64,000 bases of DNA from the NCBI GenBank assembly GCA_028710605.1, contig JAQTTU010000003.1, positions 186,001-250,000 on the forward strand, given 5' to 3'. The notes beneath the pieces were generated by a model. It was not told the origin of the DNA and searched no databases. It saw only the letters and a program-made list of their open reading frames with translations. This DNA comes from Sideroxydans sp. (lineage in GTDB: Bacteria; Pseudomonadota; Gammaproteobacteria; Burkholderiales; Gallionellaceae). Of this stretch, positions 7,953-17,073 are shown piece by piece (position 1 is the first letter of the stretch; the number at the start of each line of letters is the position of its first letter). A program made the translations under genes and the position numbers.

Positions 7953-10079
7953 TCAATCACGCCCACTCAAAATCACGATCTGCACATCCGTCACATTGGT
8001 GCCGGTCGGCCCGGTTTTCAGATGGCAGTGTGTCCCGGCGGCGGCATCGAATCGTTGAAAGAAATGATACGAATCGTATTCGTCCAGATAGCGCAACGGA
8101 TCAACACCCAGCTCGCGCGCACGCGCTGCCGTGCCGCCGTCCACCAGCGCACCGGCGGCATCGTTCGGCCCGTCGCTGCCGTCGGTGCCCGCCGACAATA
8201 ACGACACGCCCGCCAATCCCTCAATCTCCAGCGCGAACGCCAGCGCCAGTTCCTGATTGCGTCCGCCCAGGCCGTTGCCGCGCACCGTGACCGTGGTCTC
8301 GCCGCCGCACAGCAGGCAACGCCGCTCACCGGGCTGCATCGTTGCCAGTTCGTCGCGCGCGGCTCGTGCCAGAAAATGTGCAGCTTCGCGCGCCTCGCCT
8401 TGCAGCGTGGCGGAAATTATTTTGGTGGCAAACCCGAGTTGCTGCGCCTGCCGCTGTGCCGCTTCCAGCGCCTGACGCAATCCGGCGATGATGACGTTGC
8501 GCGTGTTGCCCAGACAGGGATCGCCGACTTTCACGGTTTCCGCCAACTGTCCGGCACACCCCTGCCGCAAATATTCCATCACGCGCGGCGGCATGGTTTG
8601 CTGCAAGCCGTATTTTTCAATTACCGCGCAGGCCTCGGCATAGGTCGAATCGTCCGGCGCGGTCGGCCCCGAAGCGATCACGTCCAGCGGGTCGCCGATC
8701 ACGTCGGACAGGATCAGCGTCAACAGTTGCGCCGGATACGCCGCCTGCGCCAGCCTGCCGCCTTTCACTTGCGACAGGTGTTTGCGCACGGCGTTCAACT
8801 CGGTGATGGGCGCGCCCGCATTCAGCAACTGGCGCGTCGCTTGCTGTTTATCCTGAAGCGTAATCCCTTCGACAGGCGCAACCAGCAGCGCGGAAGCACC
8901 ACCCGACAACAGGCAAATCACCAGCGTCTTCGCATCGGCCGCGCGCACCAGTTGCAGCACGCGCTGCGCGCCGTCGATCCCGGCCTGATCCGGCACCGGA
9001 TGGGCGGCTTCCACCTGTTCGATGACGGCCAGCGGCAGCGTGTGCCCCTGCTTGACCACGATCAGTCCGGCAGAAATTTTTGCGCCGAGCAAGGTTTCGA
9101 CCGCCAGCGCCATGCGCGCGGTGGCCTTGCCCGCGCCGACCACCACGATGCGCTCGAAGGTCGCAAGGTCATAGACCTGAGCGGAGACCCGCAGGTGATT
9201 GTTCTCGACCTGCACCGCGCGCAGCAGCGCGTTGAACGGGTCAACCGCCGCCAGTGCGGCACGGAAAATATCCAGCAGATTTTGCTGCGTCAGCAATTCC
9301 AGCACCGTCTCGTTCCAACCCGCCGGGCCGGGCAGCCGCGTCTTCAACAGATTTGGAATGTCGATGCGCGCATCGCATCTGCCGTCGTCGTGCCGCACCA
9401 GCACCGGCGTATCCACGGCGCGCAACATCGGCAGATCATTCAGGCTGTCGCCCAAGGCGATGCTGCGAATACCGGCATATTGCTTGCGGTACAGCGCCAG
9501 CAACATATCCAGCGCGCGCCCCTTGTCGTGCTGCCCCATGATGTGAAAGATGCGCCCCTGCGTCCAGTGCAAGCCCGCTGCCTCGATCGCGCGCAGGAAA
9601 CGCTGGTCGGGTTCGCCCTCAAACACGAACGCCTCGTCGAAATCGCGTTGCCGCGCCAACGCCGCATCGTGCTCGTCCAGGCCGGTCAGCGCCGCCACCT
9701 CGGCCACGCTCATGTCGGCAAAACCGCGCACGCGCGCATGCAGCTGTTCGCGCAAACGCACGAAGTGTTGCCTGATCTCGGAATATGGCAAACCTAGCCG
9801 CAGCAACTGGTAACCGTTAGTTGCCTCTGACGCAGTGGGCACGCTGAAGTAATGCTGCGGAATGAAAATGCCGCCGCCGTTTTCGGCAATGAACGGATGA
9901 GCGTTTTGCAACCGATGGCGGAGAACCTCGATCTCCGCACGCGTTTTGCTGGAACACAACACGAGCGGAATACCGCGTTGGCGGATTGAATTCAGCGCAG
10001 GCAGCGCCTGCTCGAACGAGTAGTTGTGCGCATCGAGCAAGGTGCCGTCCAGATCGCTAACGATGATCGTATTCGACAT
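7953..10079 (-). CDS. Fusion: mannosyl-3-phosphoglycerate phosphatase-like HAD + glycerate 2-kinase (MOFRL)
   Basis: Residues 1-265 form a HAD-IIB phosphatase: DLDGTLLD (nucleophile Asp), SSKTRAEIE, ENGGGIF and GDSLNDLPML. The segment HIMGQHDKGRA is characteristic of the MPGP/GpgP branch. From about 275 to 708 follows a complete glycerate kinase of the GckA/TtuD type: VVGAGKATARMA, LLSGGASALL, LSDVIGDPLDVIASGPT, and the C-terminal GGRNQELALAFA and SAGTDGSDGPNDAAGA motifs. The N-half would dephosphorylate the glycosyl-3-phosphoglycerate made by the downstream enzymes; the C-half makes 2-phosphoglycerate from free glycerate. The start is the second ATG (10079), six bases after GAGGAG; the first ATG abuts that site. 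Confidence 0.85.
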   Translation of the reverse strand: MSNTIIVSDLDGTLLDAHNYSFEQALPALNSIRQRGIPLVLCSSKTRAEIEVLRHRLQNAHPFIAENGGGIFIPQHYFSVPTASEATNGYQLLRLGLPYSEIRQHFVRLREQLHARVRGFADMSVAEVAALTGLDEHDAALARQRDFDEAFVFEGEPDQRFLRAIEAAGLHWTQGRIFHIMGQHDKGRALDMLLALYRKQYAGIRSIALGDSLNDLPMLRAVDTPVLVRHDDGRCDARIDIPNLLKTRLPGPAGWNETVLELLTQQNLLDIFRAALAAVDPFNALLRAVQVENNHLRVSAQVYDLATFERIVVVGAGKATARMALAVETLLGAKISAGLIVVKQGHTLPLAVIEQVEAAHPVPDQAGIDGAQRVLQLVRAADAKTLVICLLSGGASALLVAPVEGITLQDKQQATRQLLNAGAPITELNAVRKHLSQVKGGRLAQAAYPAQLLTLILSDVIGDPLDVIASGPTAPDDSTYAEACAVIEKYGLQQTMPPRVMEYLRQGCAGQLAETVKVGDPCLGNTRNVIIAGLRQALEAAQRQAQQLGFATKIISATLQGEAREAAHFLARAARDELATMQPGERRCLLCGGETTVTVRGNGLGGRNQELALAFALEIEGLAGVSLLSAGTDGSDGPNDAAGALVDGGTAARARELGVDPLRYLDEYDSYHFFQRFDAAAGTHCHLKTGPTGTNVTDVQIVILSGRD

Positions 10080-10434
10080 GCGCATCTCCTCTGCGTTATT
10101 GCGCGCCTACCCCGCAGGACGCGATATGACGACCACCCCAAGATCAACAACTCTTGCCCGCAGATTAAACAGCAAAAAACATTGAGTCGTTTTCGTTATT
10201 TCTGGATGATCCTAAAAACCTCAGTTAGCCACGGATGAACACGGATTAACACAGATGAAACAGTGCGTTGCATGTGGGCTGAGTTGTAGGGTGGATAAGC
10301 GCAGCGCATCCACCTTCAACTTTTGGTGGATGCGCTGCGCTTATCCACCCTACTTCACTTCCCTAACGTGTCAGTGTTGTTTGCTGTTTAATCTGCGTAA
10401 TCTGCGTAATCTGCGGGAAAAAGGTTTTTCAGTT
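10080..10434. other. Repeat-filled intergenic region, 355 bases
   Basis: It is nested: an outer inverted repeat (GCAGATTAAACAGCAAA near 10160 against TTTGCTGTTTAATCTGC near 10380), a CCACGGATGAACACGG-type sequence at 10225-10260, and REP-F in the middle. No gene or RNA was recognised. Confidence 0.7.
10286..10353. repeat. REP-F paired palindrome (single copy)
   Basis: Two inverted arms starting GTAGGGTGGATAAGCGCAGC and ending with its complement, separated by a short spacer. It shares only the GTAGG head with the other REP families. No cognate transposase was found in the window. Confidence 0.8.
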
Positions 10435-11295
10435 TCACTTCTTCACACGATAAAAACGTTTCTCCAGCGTCTGCCCCTTGATGCGATCAAAGCGGTCTTC
10501 CATCGCGCTGTCGAGCTTGTCCAGCCGGTCATCGGGCAGCGGATGGGTCTTGAACAACAGCGCGATGCTGCCGTCGTCTTTGGCGAAATGGCCGATCTGT
10601 TGCAGCACGCCGGGCAAGCCGTAAGCGTCGTATCCGGCGCGCGTGGCCAGCACGACACCGATTCTGTCCGCTTCAAACTCGGCATCTTTATCCAGACCGC
10701 GCGCGACGATTTCCGCGCCGTTGCCGATCAAGTTTTGAATCTTGTCGTCACCGCCCACCTGTCTGGATAACAGCTTGCCGCCCGCATCCACCAGTTGGCT
10801 CTGCTGCAAAATTTTGAGGTGATGCTTGCGGATGACGTGGCCGATTTCGTGCCCCAGCACACCGGCCAGATCGGCTTCGTTTTGCAGCAGGCGATACAGC
10901 CCCAGCGTGACAAACACATAGCCGCCGGGGGCGGCGAAGGCGTTCACATCTTCCGATTGAATCACGCCGAAATGCCAGGGCAGATCGGGGCGCTCGCTCT
11001 GGCTGGCCACCCATTCGCCGACCTGGTTCACGTATTTTTGCAGCTTGGCATCTTTGACCAGCGGTGCCGCCCCCAGCAAGTTGCCGGAGATTTGTCTGCC
11101 GATAGCGATCTCTTCTTCCTCATCCGGCCCTCTGGCTTCCTTGACCACATTCACGGCCTCGACCAGTTTGGGATTGATTTGCGGCACGTCGGTGTTGAGC
11201 TTGTCTTTCAGCGACTGGCGCAAATCGAACGCCGAACAATTCATGGCAATTAGCAGCAAGCCGGACAGCGACACCCATTTCAGTTTTGCATTCAT
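10435..11295 (-). CDS. M48 family zinc metalloprotease, periplasmic
   Basis: A 286-residue protease of the single-domain M48 group (LoiP/YggG-like). A signal peptide ends near MNCSAF at residue 22. The zinc site is GHEIGHVIRKHH (about residues 145-156), with the third ligand probably in EFEADRIG about 60 residues later. GAAPLVKDAKLQKYVNQVG before it and FKTHPLPDDRLDKL after it are typical of the family. Such proteases act in outer-membrane quality control. The start is preceded by GGGGG. It follows the SH3-domain gene by 9 bases and is likely cotranscribed with it. Confidence 0.9.
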   Translation of the reverse strand: MNAKLKWVSLSGLLLIAMNCSAFDLRQSLKDKLNTDVPQINPKLVEAVNVVKEARGPDEEEEIAIGRQISGNLLGAAPLVKDAKLQKYVNQVGEWVASQSERPDLPWHFGVIQSEDVNAFAAPGGYVFVTLGLYRLLQNEADLAGVLGHEIGHVIRKHHLKILQQSQLVDAGGKLLSRQVGGDDKIQNLIGNGAEIVARGLDKDAEFEADRIGVVLATRAGYDAYGLPGVLQQIGHFAKDDGSIALLFKTHPLPDDRLDKLDSAMEDRFDRIKGQTLEKRFYRVKK

Positions 11296-11304
11296 GTCGC
11301 CCCC

Positions 11305-11802
11305 TTATTTCGGCTCAGGCAAATAGTCGAACGGACGCGCGACCAGCTTGCCTTTCGCTGCAAATTTTTTCGAGTCGGCCTTGCTGACCGAGTATGACTC
11401 GGCCAACTGCAATTCCTGCGCATTGAAACTGGCCGCCTGCAATTCTTCTTCGTTCAAGCCGCGCACGCCGGTGGTCGCCACCACCTTGCCGGTGGCGGCG
11501 CGACCGGAAGACAGCGCGAGCAATCCGGTGGCAGCGGACGCTTTTTTGGCATCGCCCTTGCGCACGCTCAGCATGCGCATCCAGCCGCTGCTCTTGCCAG
11601 CCTTGATTTTGTACCAGCCGCCCTCCTTGCTGACGATACTGATCTTGTCGCCCGCCGCCAGCACCTTCAGCGTTTTCGCGTCGCGGAACGGTTCGGCTTT
11701 CAGTTCGTCGTTCTTCGTCAGCGTGCCGCTTTCCGCCGCCCCTGCCGCCGGTGCGCACAACAGCACGCACAGGGAGATCGAATTTATCAATTTAGTTTTC
11801 AT
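11305..11802 (-). CDS. Secreted protein with bacterial SH3 domain
   Basis: 165 residues with a signal peptide (to about A23) and one SH3_3-like domain at about 27-85: LKAEPFRDAKTLKVLAAGD, then GWYKIKAGKSSGWMRM. These small beta-barrel domains usually bind cell-wall peptides or other proteins. The rest is a low-complexity tail with no family. It lies in a run with the M48 protease and, upstream beyond a REP-B element, the CHASE2 protein; this trio suggests an envelope-stress or sensory unit, which is inference. Confidence 0.8.
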   Translation of the reverse strand: MKTKLINSISLCVLLCAPAAGAAESGTLTKNDELKAEPFRDAKTLKVLAAGDKISIVSKEGGWYKIKAGKSSGWMRMLSVRKGDAKKASAATGLLALSSGRAATGKVVATTGVRGLNEEELQAASFNAQELQLAESYSVSKADSKKFAAKGKLVARPFDYLPEPK

Positions 11803-11845
11803 GATTCTCCAAAGCCATTCGTAAACCCATATTGCCCATTAGAAC

Positions 11846-11891
11846 GTAGGTCGGGCTTTAGCCCGACATGTCGGGTTGAAACCCGACCTAC
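11846..11891. repeat. REP-B pair, copy 1
   Basis: Two REP-B arms in inverted orientation: GTAGGTCGGGCTTTAGCCC, then the facing copy ending CCCGACCTAC. It sits between the SH3 and CHASE2 genes. Confidence 0.9.
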
Positions 11892-11922
11892 AAAACCGCT
11901 CTTCACAAATGGAGAAACCTCG

Positions 11923-13650
11923 TCATAACTCGATCTTCGTCGTCGGCGTAACCCAGGGTTTGTCCCACTCCAGCAGCGCTTGCGCGAACAGCAAGCGCCA
12001 ACCGTCCGCCGCTTGTTCGCCGCCGCGAATAGTGCCGCGATGAACCAGATGGCTGGCCGCGCCTTCGACATGAAACAGGTATTTACGCAACAGCGGTTGC
12101 AAGGCGGACAGCACCCGCTCCACGTCCTCCTCCACCGCCTGTTGCGCCGCCGCATCGCCGACTTCCGCCACCCAGGAAATGGCGATGGTCTTTTCGAACA
12201 GGCCCCAGATGCCTTTCTGTTCGCCCAGCACGACCTCCACGCTTTTATGCGCCGAGCCGGTGCGCTTCAAACCGAGGCGGATATTTTCCAGCATGCCTTC
12301 CGGTATCACGTTGCGTTTGGGATCGAAGCGGATCAGCAGCAGCGTTGCTTGCAGGTCTCCGCCGCGCACCGCCGTCATGTTCACCATATTCTGTTCCAGC
12401 GCCTTGCTGGTCGCCGTGGAATACAGCCGCGCCAGCGTGAAATAAGCGATGCCCAGCAACACCGGCCCGGCCAGGTTGATGTAGGTGTTGGTGAAGTTGA
12501 TGCTGGCGAACGAGAACGCGATCATGATGACTTGCGACAGGCCGAACACCTTGTCGATGTTGCCGCGCCCGTCCTCGCGGTAGAACGCCCATGCCGTGCC
12601 CCAGATGATGGCCAGCGTGATGAGCAGATACCAGATGCGCCCCTCGGGGAAACGCAGCGAGTCGCCGTGCTTGGTGTTGTCTATGGCCGTCGCCAGCACC
12701 TCCACGCCGGGATGCATGCGCGCCATCGGCGTGGCGCGCAGATCGTACAGGCCGGAAGCGGTGGAGCCGATCAGCACGATCTTGTTTTTGAACTCGTCCG
12801 GCGCGCGCTGTTTTTGCTTGCTGCCCATGTCCAGATAGACATCGGAGAAGCTCACATATTTGTAGCTGAACGGCTTGCCGCGCCAGTTCAGCAGCATGAG
12901 TTCGGTGTCGGTTTGCGGCCAGCCGAATTCGCTGCCGATGCGCGCCGGCAACGACGGCAGTTTCCAGCCGTATCCGGCGATATACACCGGATAGCTGCGC
13001 ACCACACCGTCGCTGTCCAGAAACACGTTATTGGTGCCCAGCCGCCCGCCGTCCAGCGCCGCCTGAAAATGCGGCAGGATGACGCTCATGGTCGCATCCG
13101 CTTCCTGCTCTTCATCCGCCATCGGCTTCACACCGGGAATCTGCGAAGCCTTGATCTGGCTCTGCGCATCGCCGGACGAATCGAGGCGCAACATCGGGAA
13201 AAAGGTGTTGTTGCTGGCCGCGATGGCCGCATTGAAATAGGCATCGCTGTCGGGGTTGAACACATCCGCATCGCTGAACAAAATATCGAACACCACCGCC
13301 TTGGGCTGCTGCTTTTCGATGCCCTCGACGAATTCGCCCAACACCTGGCGCGGCCACGGCCAGCGCCCGTATTCCCCGGACATCGCCGCCAAGCTCTTCT
13401 CGTCGATATCGACAATCACGATATCCGGGTCGGGCTCCGGCGGTGCCAGGCGGTAGCGCACCATGGCATCGAACGCCGCCGTGCGAATTTCGCTGGTGAT
13501 GTGCAGAAAGGCGGTATCGACCAACGCGAACACGGTGAACAGCGCCGCCAGATACAGGAAAAAACTCTGCTTCCATTTGCGTGCCAGCAAGTTGGAAAAG
13601 GCTTCGAGCGCGAAGCGGAGTCGGCTGAGAATGAAAAGTTTGATGTTCAT
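11923..13650 (-). CDS. CHASE2-domain membrane protein without a recognised output domain
   Basis: 575 residues. An N-terminal helix (about 28-50) precedes a periplasmic CHASE2 sensor (about 55-340; hallmarks VIVDIDEKSLAAMSGEYGRWPWPR and the closing NKIVLIGSTASGLYD...R-A-T-P). Three membrane helices follow (about 345-420). The last 150 residues are soluble but are not a GGDEF, kinase or cyclase domain that I recognise. CHASE2 proteins normally end in such enzymes, so signalling here may go through the unknown tail or through partners. It is first in a run with the SH3 protein and the M48 protease. Confidence 0.8.
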   Translation of the reverse strand: MNIKLFILSRLRFALEAFSNLLARKWKQSFFLYLAALFTVFALVDTAFLHITSEIRTAAFDAMVRYRLAPPEPDPDIVIVDIDEKSLAAMSGEYGRWPWPRQVLGEFVEGIEKQQPKAVVFDILFSDADVFNPDSDAYFNAAIAASNNTFFPMLRLDSSGDAQSQIKASQIPGVKPMADEEQEADATMSVILPHFQAALDGGRLGTNNVFLDSDGVVRSYPVYIAGYGWKLPSLPARIGSEFGWPQTDTELMLLNWRGKPFSYKYVSFSDVYLDMGSKQKQRAPDEFKNKIVLIGSTASGLYDLRATPMARMHPGVEVLATAIDNTKHGDSLRFPEGRIWYLLITLAIIWGTAWAFYREDGRGNIDKVFGLSQVIMIAFSFASINFTNTYINLAGPVLLGIAYFTLARLYSTATSKALEQNMVNMTAVRGGDLQATLLLIRFDPKRNVIPEGMLENIRLGLKRTGSAHKSVEVVLGEQKGIWGLFEKTIAISWVAEVGDAAAQQAVEEDVERVLSALQPLLRKYLFHVEGAASHLVHRGTIRGGEQAADGWRLLFAQALLEWDKPWVTPTTKIEL

Positions 13651-13703
13651 GGTGGCAAGTTTACCAGCAGAAAGTTACAGGCCGGGTTTTAACCCGAAAA
13701 CCT

Positions 13704-13856
13704 TTGTTAGCCACGGATGAACACAGATGAAATACTGACAAACCCAAACCGGACAAGCCAAAACAGGGTTTCACGCGGAGGCGCGGAGACGCAGAGAAAA
13801 ACAAAGCGGGCTGAAAGTCGGTAATCTCCGCGAGCTCCGCGTCCCCGCGTGAGAAA
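13704..13856. repeat. CCACGGATGAACAC-type and CGCGGAG/CTCCGCG inverted repeat
   Basis: TTAGCCACGGATGAACACAG is followed by CGCGGAGGCGCGGAGACGCAG at about 13773 and an imperfect complement (CTCCGCGAGCTCCGCGTCC) at about 13829. It is a long hairpin between the CHASE2 and HD-GYP genes. Confidence 0.65.
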
Positions 13857-13894
13857 TTCCTGCCATGTTTTGACCCCATTTAACCAATAAGTGA

Positions 13895-15709
13895 CTAAGC
13901 ATCGTCTTTGAACTTGAAGTTGCTTTCGATAAACAATCGGAGACAGGCATCGACCACCCGCTCGTCGTAGTATTTGCCACGGTTGGTGCTGATCTCCGCC
14001 AGCGCCCCGGTCAGGCCGATGGCGGGCCGGTAGGGGCGGTGGCTCGCCATCGCCTCGACCACATCGGCCACCATCAGGATTCTGGCTTCGAGAATGATGT
14101 CATCCCCTTTGAGCCCCTGCGGGTAGCCCGTGCCGTCCAGCCGTTCGTGGTGTTGCCACACCGCCTGCGCCACCGGCCAGGGAAATTCCATATCGCGCAG
14201 AATGTCGTATCCGGCCTTGGCATGCGATTTGACCATGGCGAGTTCGACCTCCGTCAGTCTGGAGGGTTTGCTCAGAATCTCCGCCGGCACGGCGATCTTG
14301 CCGATGTCGTGCAGGTAACCGATCACGCGCAGCCCCTCTACCTGCCGTTCCGGCAATCCCATCGCCTTGCCGATGTCGCACGCCAGTTGCGCCACGCGCC
14401 GCTCGTGGCCCGCCGTGTAGGGATCGCGCATTTCCATCATGCGCGCCACGGTTTCCACCGTGCCGTCCAGCGATTTGCGCAGGCTGTCCAGCGTGGCACG
14501 CAACTTCCTGTCCTGCCGCAACGAATGCACGCCCATGGCAATATCGTTGGCGACTTCGATCAGAAAAAGGATGGTTTCCTCATCAAACGAATTGCAGCGC
14601 CCGGAATAGATCGCCAGCACGCCCATCGTATCGCCTTCCGCGAGCAGCGGCACTGCCGCAGCGGATTTCAGTTGCCAGGTTTGCACGATTTCACGCCAGG
14701 GCTCATAGCGCGCATCGTTCTCCAGATCGGCGGCGACCATGGTTTTCTTTTCGCGCGCGGCAATGCCCATGAGCCCTCGTCCATACTCGGAGTCGTCCCA
14801 GCGAATGTTCAATGCGGCGATCATCGTCTCGTCGAACCCCGCCCAGGCTACCGGCTTCAGCACGTAGCCCGTCTGACGCGAAGCGATGATGACCCCCACG
14901 GTGTCATCCAGCCCTCTCAGCGCCGCACACACAACGCGGAACAGCGCCTCCTCGCTCTCGGCGGCCAGCAAAAATTCGTCGATGTTGCGCAGGGTATTCA
15001 GCCGCTGGTTGAGCCGGTTGAGTTTGACCTCATGCTGCTTGCGCTCGGTGATGTCCAGCATGTAAATGCGGATCAAATCGCGTTCCGGGACCGGGGAAAG
15101 GAATTGCTCGAACGTGGCATTGCCGATACTGATCTCGCGCACCGCTTGCTCTCCGCTCGCCGCATCGAGCGGGAAGTCACCCAACATACCGGACGCGGGC
15201 TGCGCGATGACCAGTTGCGGGAACAGCTTGGCGGCTGCCGGGTTAAGGTAAGTGATCTCTCCTGCGACATTGATCTCCAGCACGGGATTGGGATTCATTT
15301 CGGGAAACGAGGCCAGCCGCACAATCTCCTGCTGATTCTGCTGCCGATCAACTGCATGGCGGATATTCAGCAACAATGAGTCGATCTCGTAAGGCTTCAG
15401 CAGATAGGAGAACGCGCCCTTGTTGGTCGCCTCGACCGCCGAGTCCATGGAGGCATGGCCGGTCAGGATGATGGCCTCGGTGAACGGCGATGCGGCCTTG
15501 ATCTTTTCCATCACCGCGATGCCGGACATGTCCGGCAGCTTGAGGTCGATCAGCGCCACGTTCATCGCCGTGCGCGCCGCTTCCGCGATGGCCTCCGCCC
15601 CGTTTGCCGCCACCGCCACCGTGTAGCCCTTGAAGCGCAAAATATCGGCGAGCGTTTTCCTGAGGTTCGCGTCGTCGTCCACCACCAGCACGTTGGGAGA
15701 ATTTTTCAT
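13895..15709 (-). CDS. Response regulator REC-PAS-GAF-HD-GYP (putative c-di-GMP phosphodiesterase)
   Basis: Receiver at residues 5-120 (DDD pocket; phospho-acceptor in VALIDLKLPDMSG; K in LLKPYE), a PAS-like stretch to about 250, a GAF domain at about 275-420, and HD-GYP at about 425-600 with all key motifs: AGHERRVAQLA, YLHDIGKIAVP and HHERLDGTGYP. HD-GYP enzymes linearise cyclic di-GMP. The receiver and PAS are very similar to those of the GGDEF gene just upstream, so the two arose by duplication and form an opposing synthesis/degradation pair. The start is ATG at 15709; the longer open frame only translates REP-B. Confidence 0.9.
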   Translation of the reverse strand: MKNSPNVLVVDDDANLRKTLADILRFKGYTVAVAANGAEAIAEAARTAMNVALIDLKLPDMSGIAVMEKIKAASPFTEAIILTGHASMDSAVEATNKGAFSYLLKPYEIDSLLLNIRHAVDRQQNQQEIVRLASFPEMNPNPVLEINVAGEITYLNPAAAKLFPQLVIAQPASGMLGDFPLDAASGEQAVREISIGNATFEQFLSPVPERDLIRIYMLDITERKQHEVKLNRLNQRLNTLRNIDEFLLAAESEEALFRVVCAALRGLDDTVGVIIASRQTGYVLKPVAWAGFDETMIAALNIRWDDSEYGRGLMGIAAREKKTMVAADLENDARYEPWREIVQTWQLKSAAAVPLLAEGDTMGVLAIYSGRCNSFDEETILFLIEVANDIAMGVHSLRQDRKLRATLDSLRKSLDGTVETVARMMEMRDPYTAGHERRVAQLACDIGKAMGLPERQVEGLRVIGYLHDIGKIAVPAEILSKPSRLTEVELAMVKSHAKAGYDILRDMEFPWPVAQAVWQHHERLDGTGYPQGLKGDDIILEARILMVADVVEAMASHRPYRPAIGLTGALAEISTNRGKYYDERVVDACLRLFIESNFKFKDDA

Positions 15710-15728
15710 TTTGAAAATCCAATTAAGC

Positions 15729-15774
15729 GTAGGTCGGGATTCAGCCCGACATGTTGGGTTAAAACCCGACCTAC
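15729..15774. repeat. REP-B pair, copy 2, supplying a stop codon
   Basis: Inverted REP-B arms. The CTAC at the right end is the complement of GTAG, and its TAG is the stop codon of the GGDEF gene on the minus strand. Confidence 0.9.
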
Positions 15775-16964
15775 AATTTCTCCACCCGGTTTCTGCCCCG
15801 CTCTTTGGCCAGGTACAGTGCGTCATCCACCCGCTTCAACAATGAATTTATATCATCTTGCGGCTCATATTCTGCGACCCCGAAACTGGCGGTCACTTCG
15901 TTGACTTTGTCGAAACGGTAACGCGAAATTTCCAGTCGCAATTTTTCAGCCACACTCAATGCCGCCTGCATGTCCGCATGCAACATCAGCACCATGAATT
16001 CCTCGCCGCCCCAGCGCGCCACGACATCGTTGGCGCGGATGTTTTCTTTCACCACCGAAGTGACCGTGCGCAACACGTAGTCGCCCACGTCGTGGCCGAA
16101 GGTGTCGTTCACGCGCTTGAACCAATCGAGGTCGTACATCGCCAGCGACATGGGGATGCCGTATCTTTTTGAACGATCCATTTCTTTCGCCAGAATCAAC
16201 GAAAATTCGCGGCGGTTGGTGATGCCGGTCAGGCTGTCGGTGGTGGCGAGCAGATGAATTTCCGCTTCCGCCCGTTTGCGCTGGGTAATGTCCAGCACGT
16301 AGATGCGGATCAGGTCGGATTCGCGGATGTAGTGCGTATGCAGCTCGTAAGTCGCCGCGCCGACATTGGCCTCGCGCGTCACTTCTGCCGCATGCCCGGC
16401 GGCTCGCAAAGAAGAAAACATCTCCGCCAGACCTTGCAGCAAGGGATGCACCACCCCCGCCGTTTTCAGTTCCGGGAACAACCTCTCGGCCACCGGATTC
16501 AGGTATGTCACCTCTCCGGCGGAATCGAGTTCGATCACCGGGCTGGGGTGCAAGCGCGGGAAGGAGGCCAGACGCAGAATCTCTTCCTGCGCTTGCTGGC
16601 GCTCGATGCCGTGCCTGATGGCCAGCAACAGCTCGTCCATCTGGTAGGGCTTGAGCAGGTAGGAAAACGCCCCTTTGCCAGTGGCCTCGATAGCGGTGTC
16701 CATCGACGCGTGCCCGGTCAGGATGATGGCTTCGGTCAGCGGCGCAATGGCCTTGATGCGCGCCATCACCTCCAGCCCGCCCATGTCCGGCAGCATCAGG
16801 TCGATCAGCGCGAGGCTGAACGTTTCCCGTTCGCCCGCCGCAATGGCCTCCGCCCCGTTGGCCGCGACAGTCGTGGCGTACCCCTTGACGCGCAGAATGT
16901 CGGCCAGCGTCTTGCGCAGGTTGGGATCGTCGTCCACCACCAGAATTTTGGCTATTTCTTTCAT
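15771..16964 (-). CDS. Response regulator REC-PAS-GGDEF (putative diguanylate cyclase)
   Basis: 397 residues: receiver (1-120; acceptor in LALIDLMLPDMGG), PAS-like region (about 140-235) and a GGDEF domain (240-395). The active site is intact as WGGEEF, and RAND five residues before it is a canonical RxxD inhibitory site, so it should make c-di-GMP and be product-inhibited. I place the start at ATG 16964, behind GAGG; a GTG one codon earlier is possible. The stop codon TAG is part of REP-B copy 2. Phosphorylation by one of the clustered kinases is likely. Confidence 0.9.
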   Translation of the reverse strand: MKEIAKILVVDDDPNLRKTLADILRVKGYATTVAANGAEAIAAGERETFSLALIDLMLPDMGGLEVMARIKAIAPLTEAIILTGHASMDTAIEATGKGAFSYLLKPYQMDELLLAIRHGIERQQAQEEILRLASFPRLHPSPVIELDSAGEVTYLNPVAERLFPELKTAGVVHPLLQGLAEMFSSLRAAGHAAEVTREANVGAATYELHTHYIRESDLIRIYVLDITQRKRAEAEIHLLATTDSLTGITNRREFSLILAKEMDRSKRYGIPMSLAMYDLDWFKRVNDTFGHDVGDYVLRTVTSVVKENIRANDVVARWGGEEFMVLMLHADMQAALSVAEKLRLEISRYRFDKVNEVTASFGVAEYEPQDDINSLLKRVDDALYLAKERGRNRVEKL

Positions 16965-16989
16965 CACAAAAACCTCATTTGAGATGAAT

Positions 16990-17047
16990 GTAGGTGCGAA
17001 TTCATTCGCACAAATAACGTGCTATGTGCGAATGGATTCGCACCTAC
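16990..17047. repeat. REP-C pair, copy 1
   Basis: GTAGGTGCGAATTCATTCG with its inverted partner ending CGCACCTAC; other copies are at 49949 and 51835. No cognate RAYT was found in the window. Confidence 0.85.
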
Positions 17048-17073
17048 AAAAACCGGGTCTCGGCGTGAACTTT

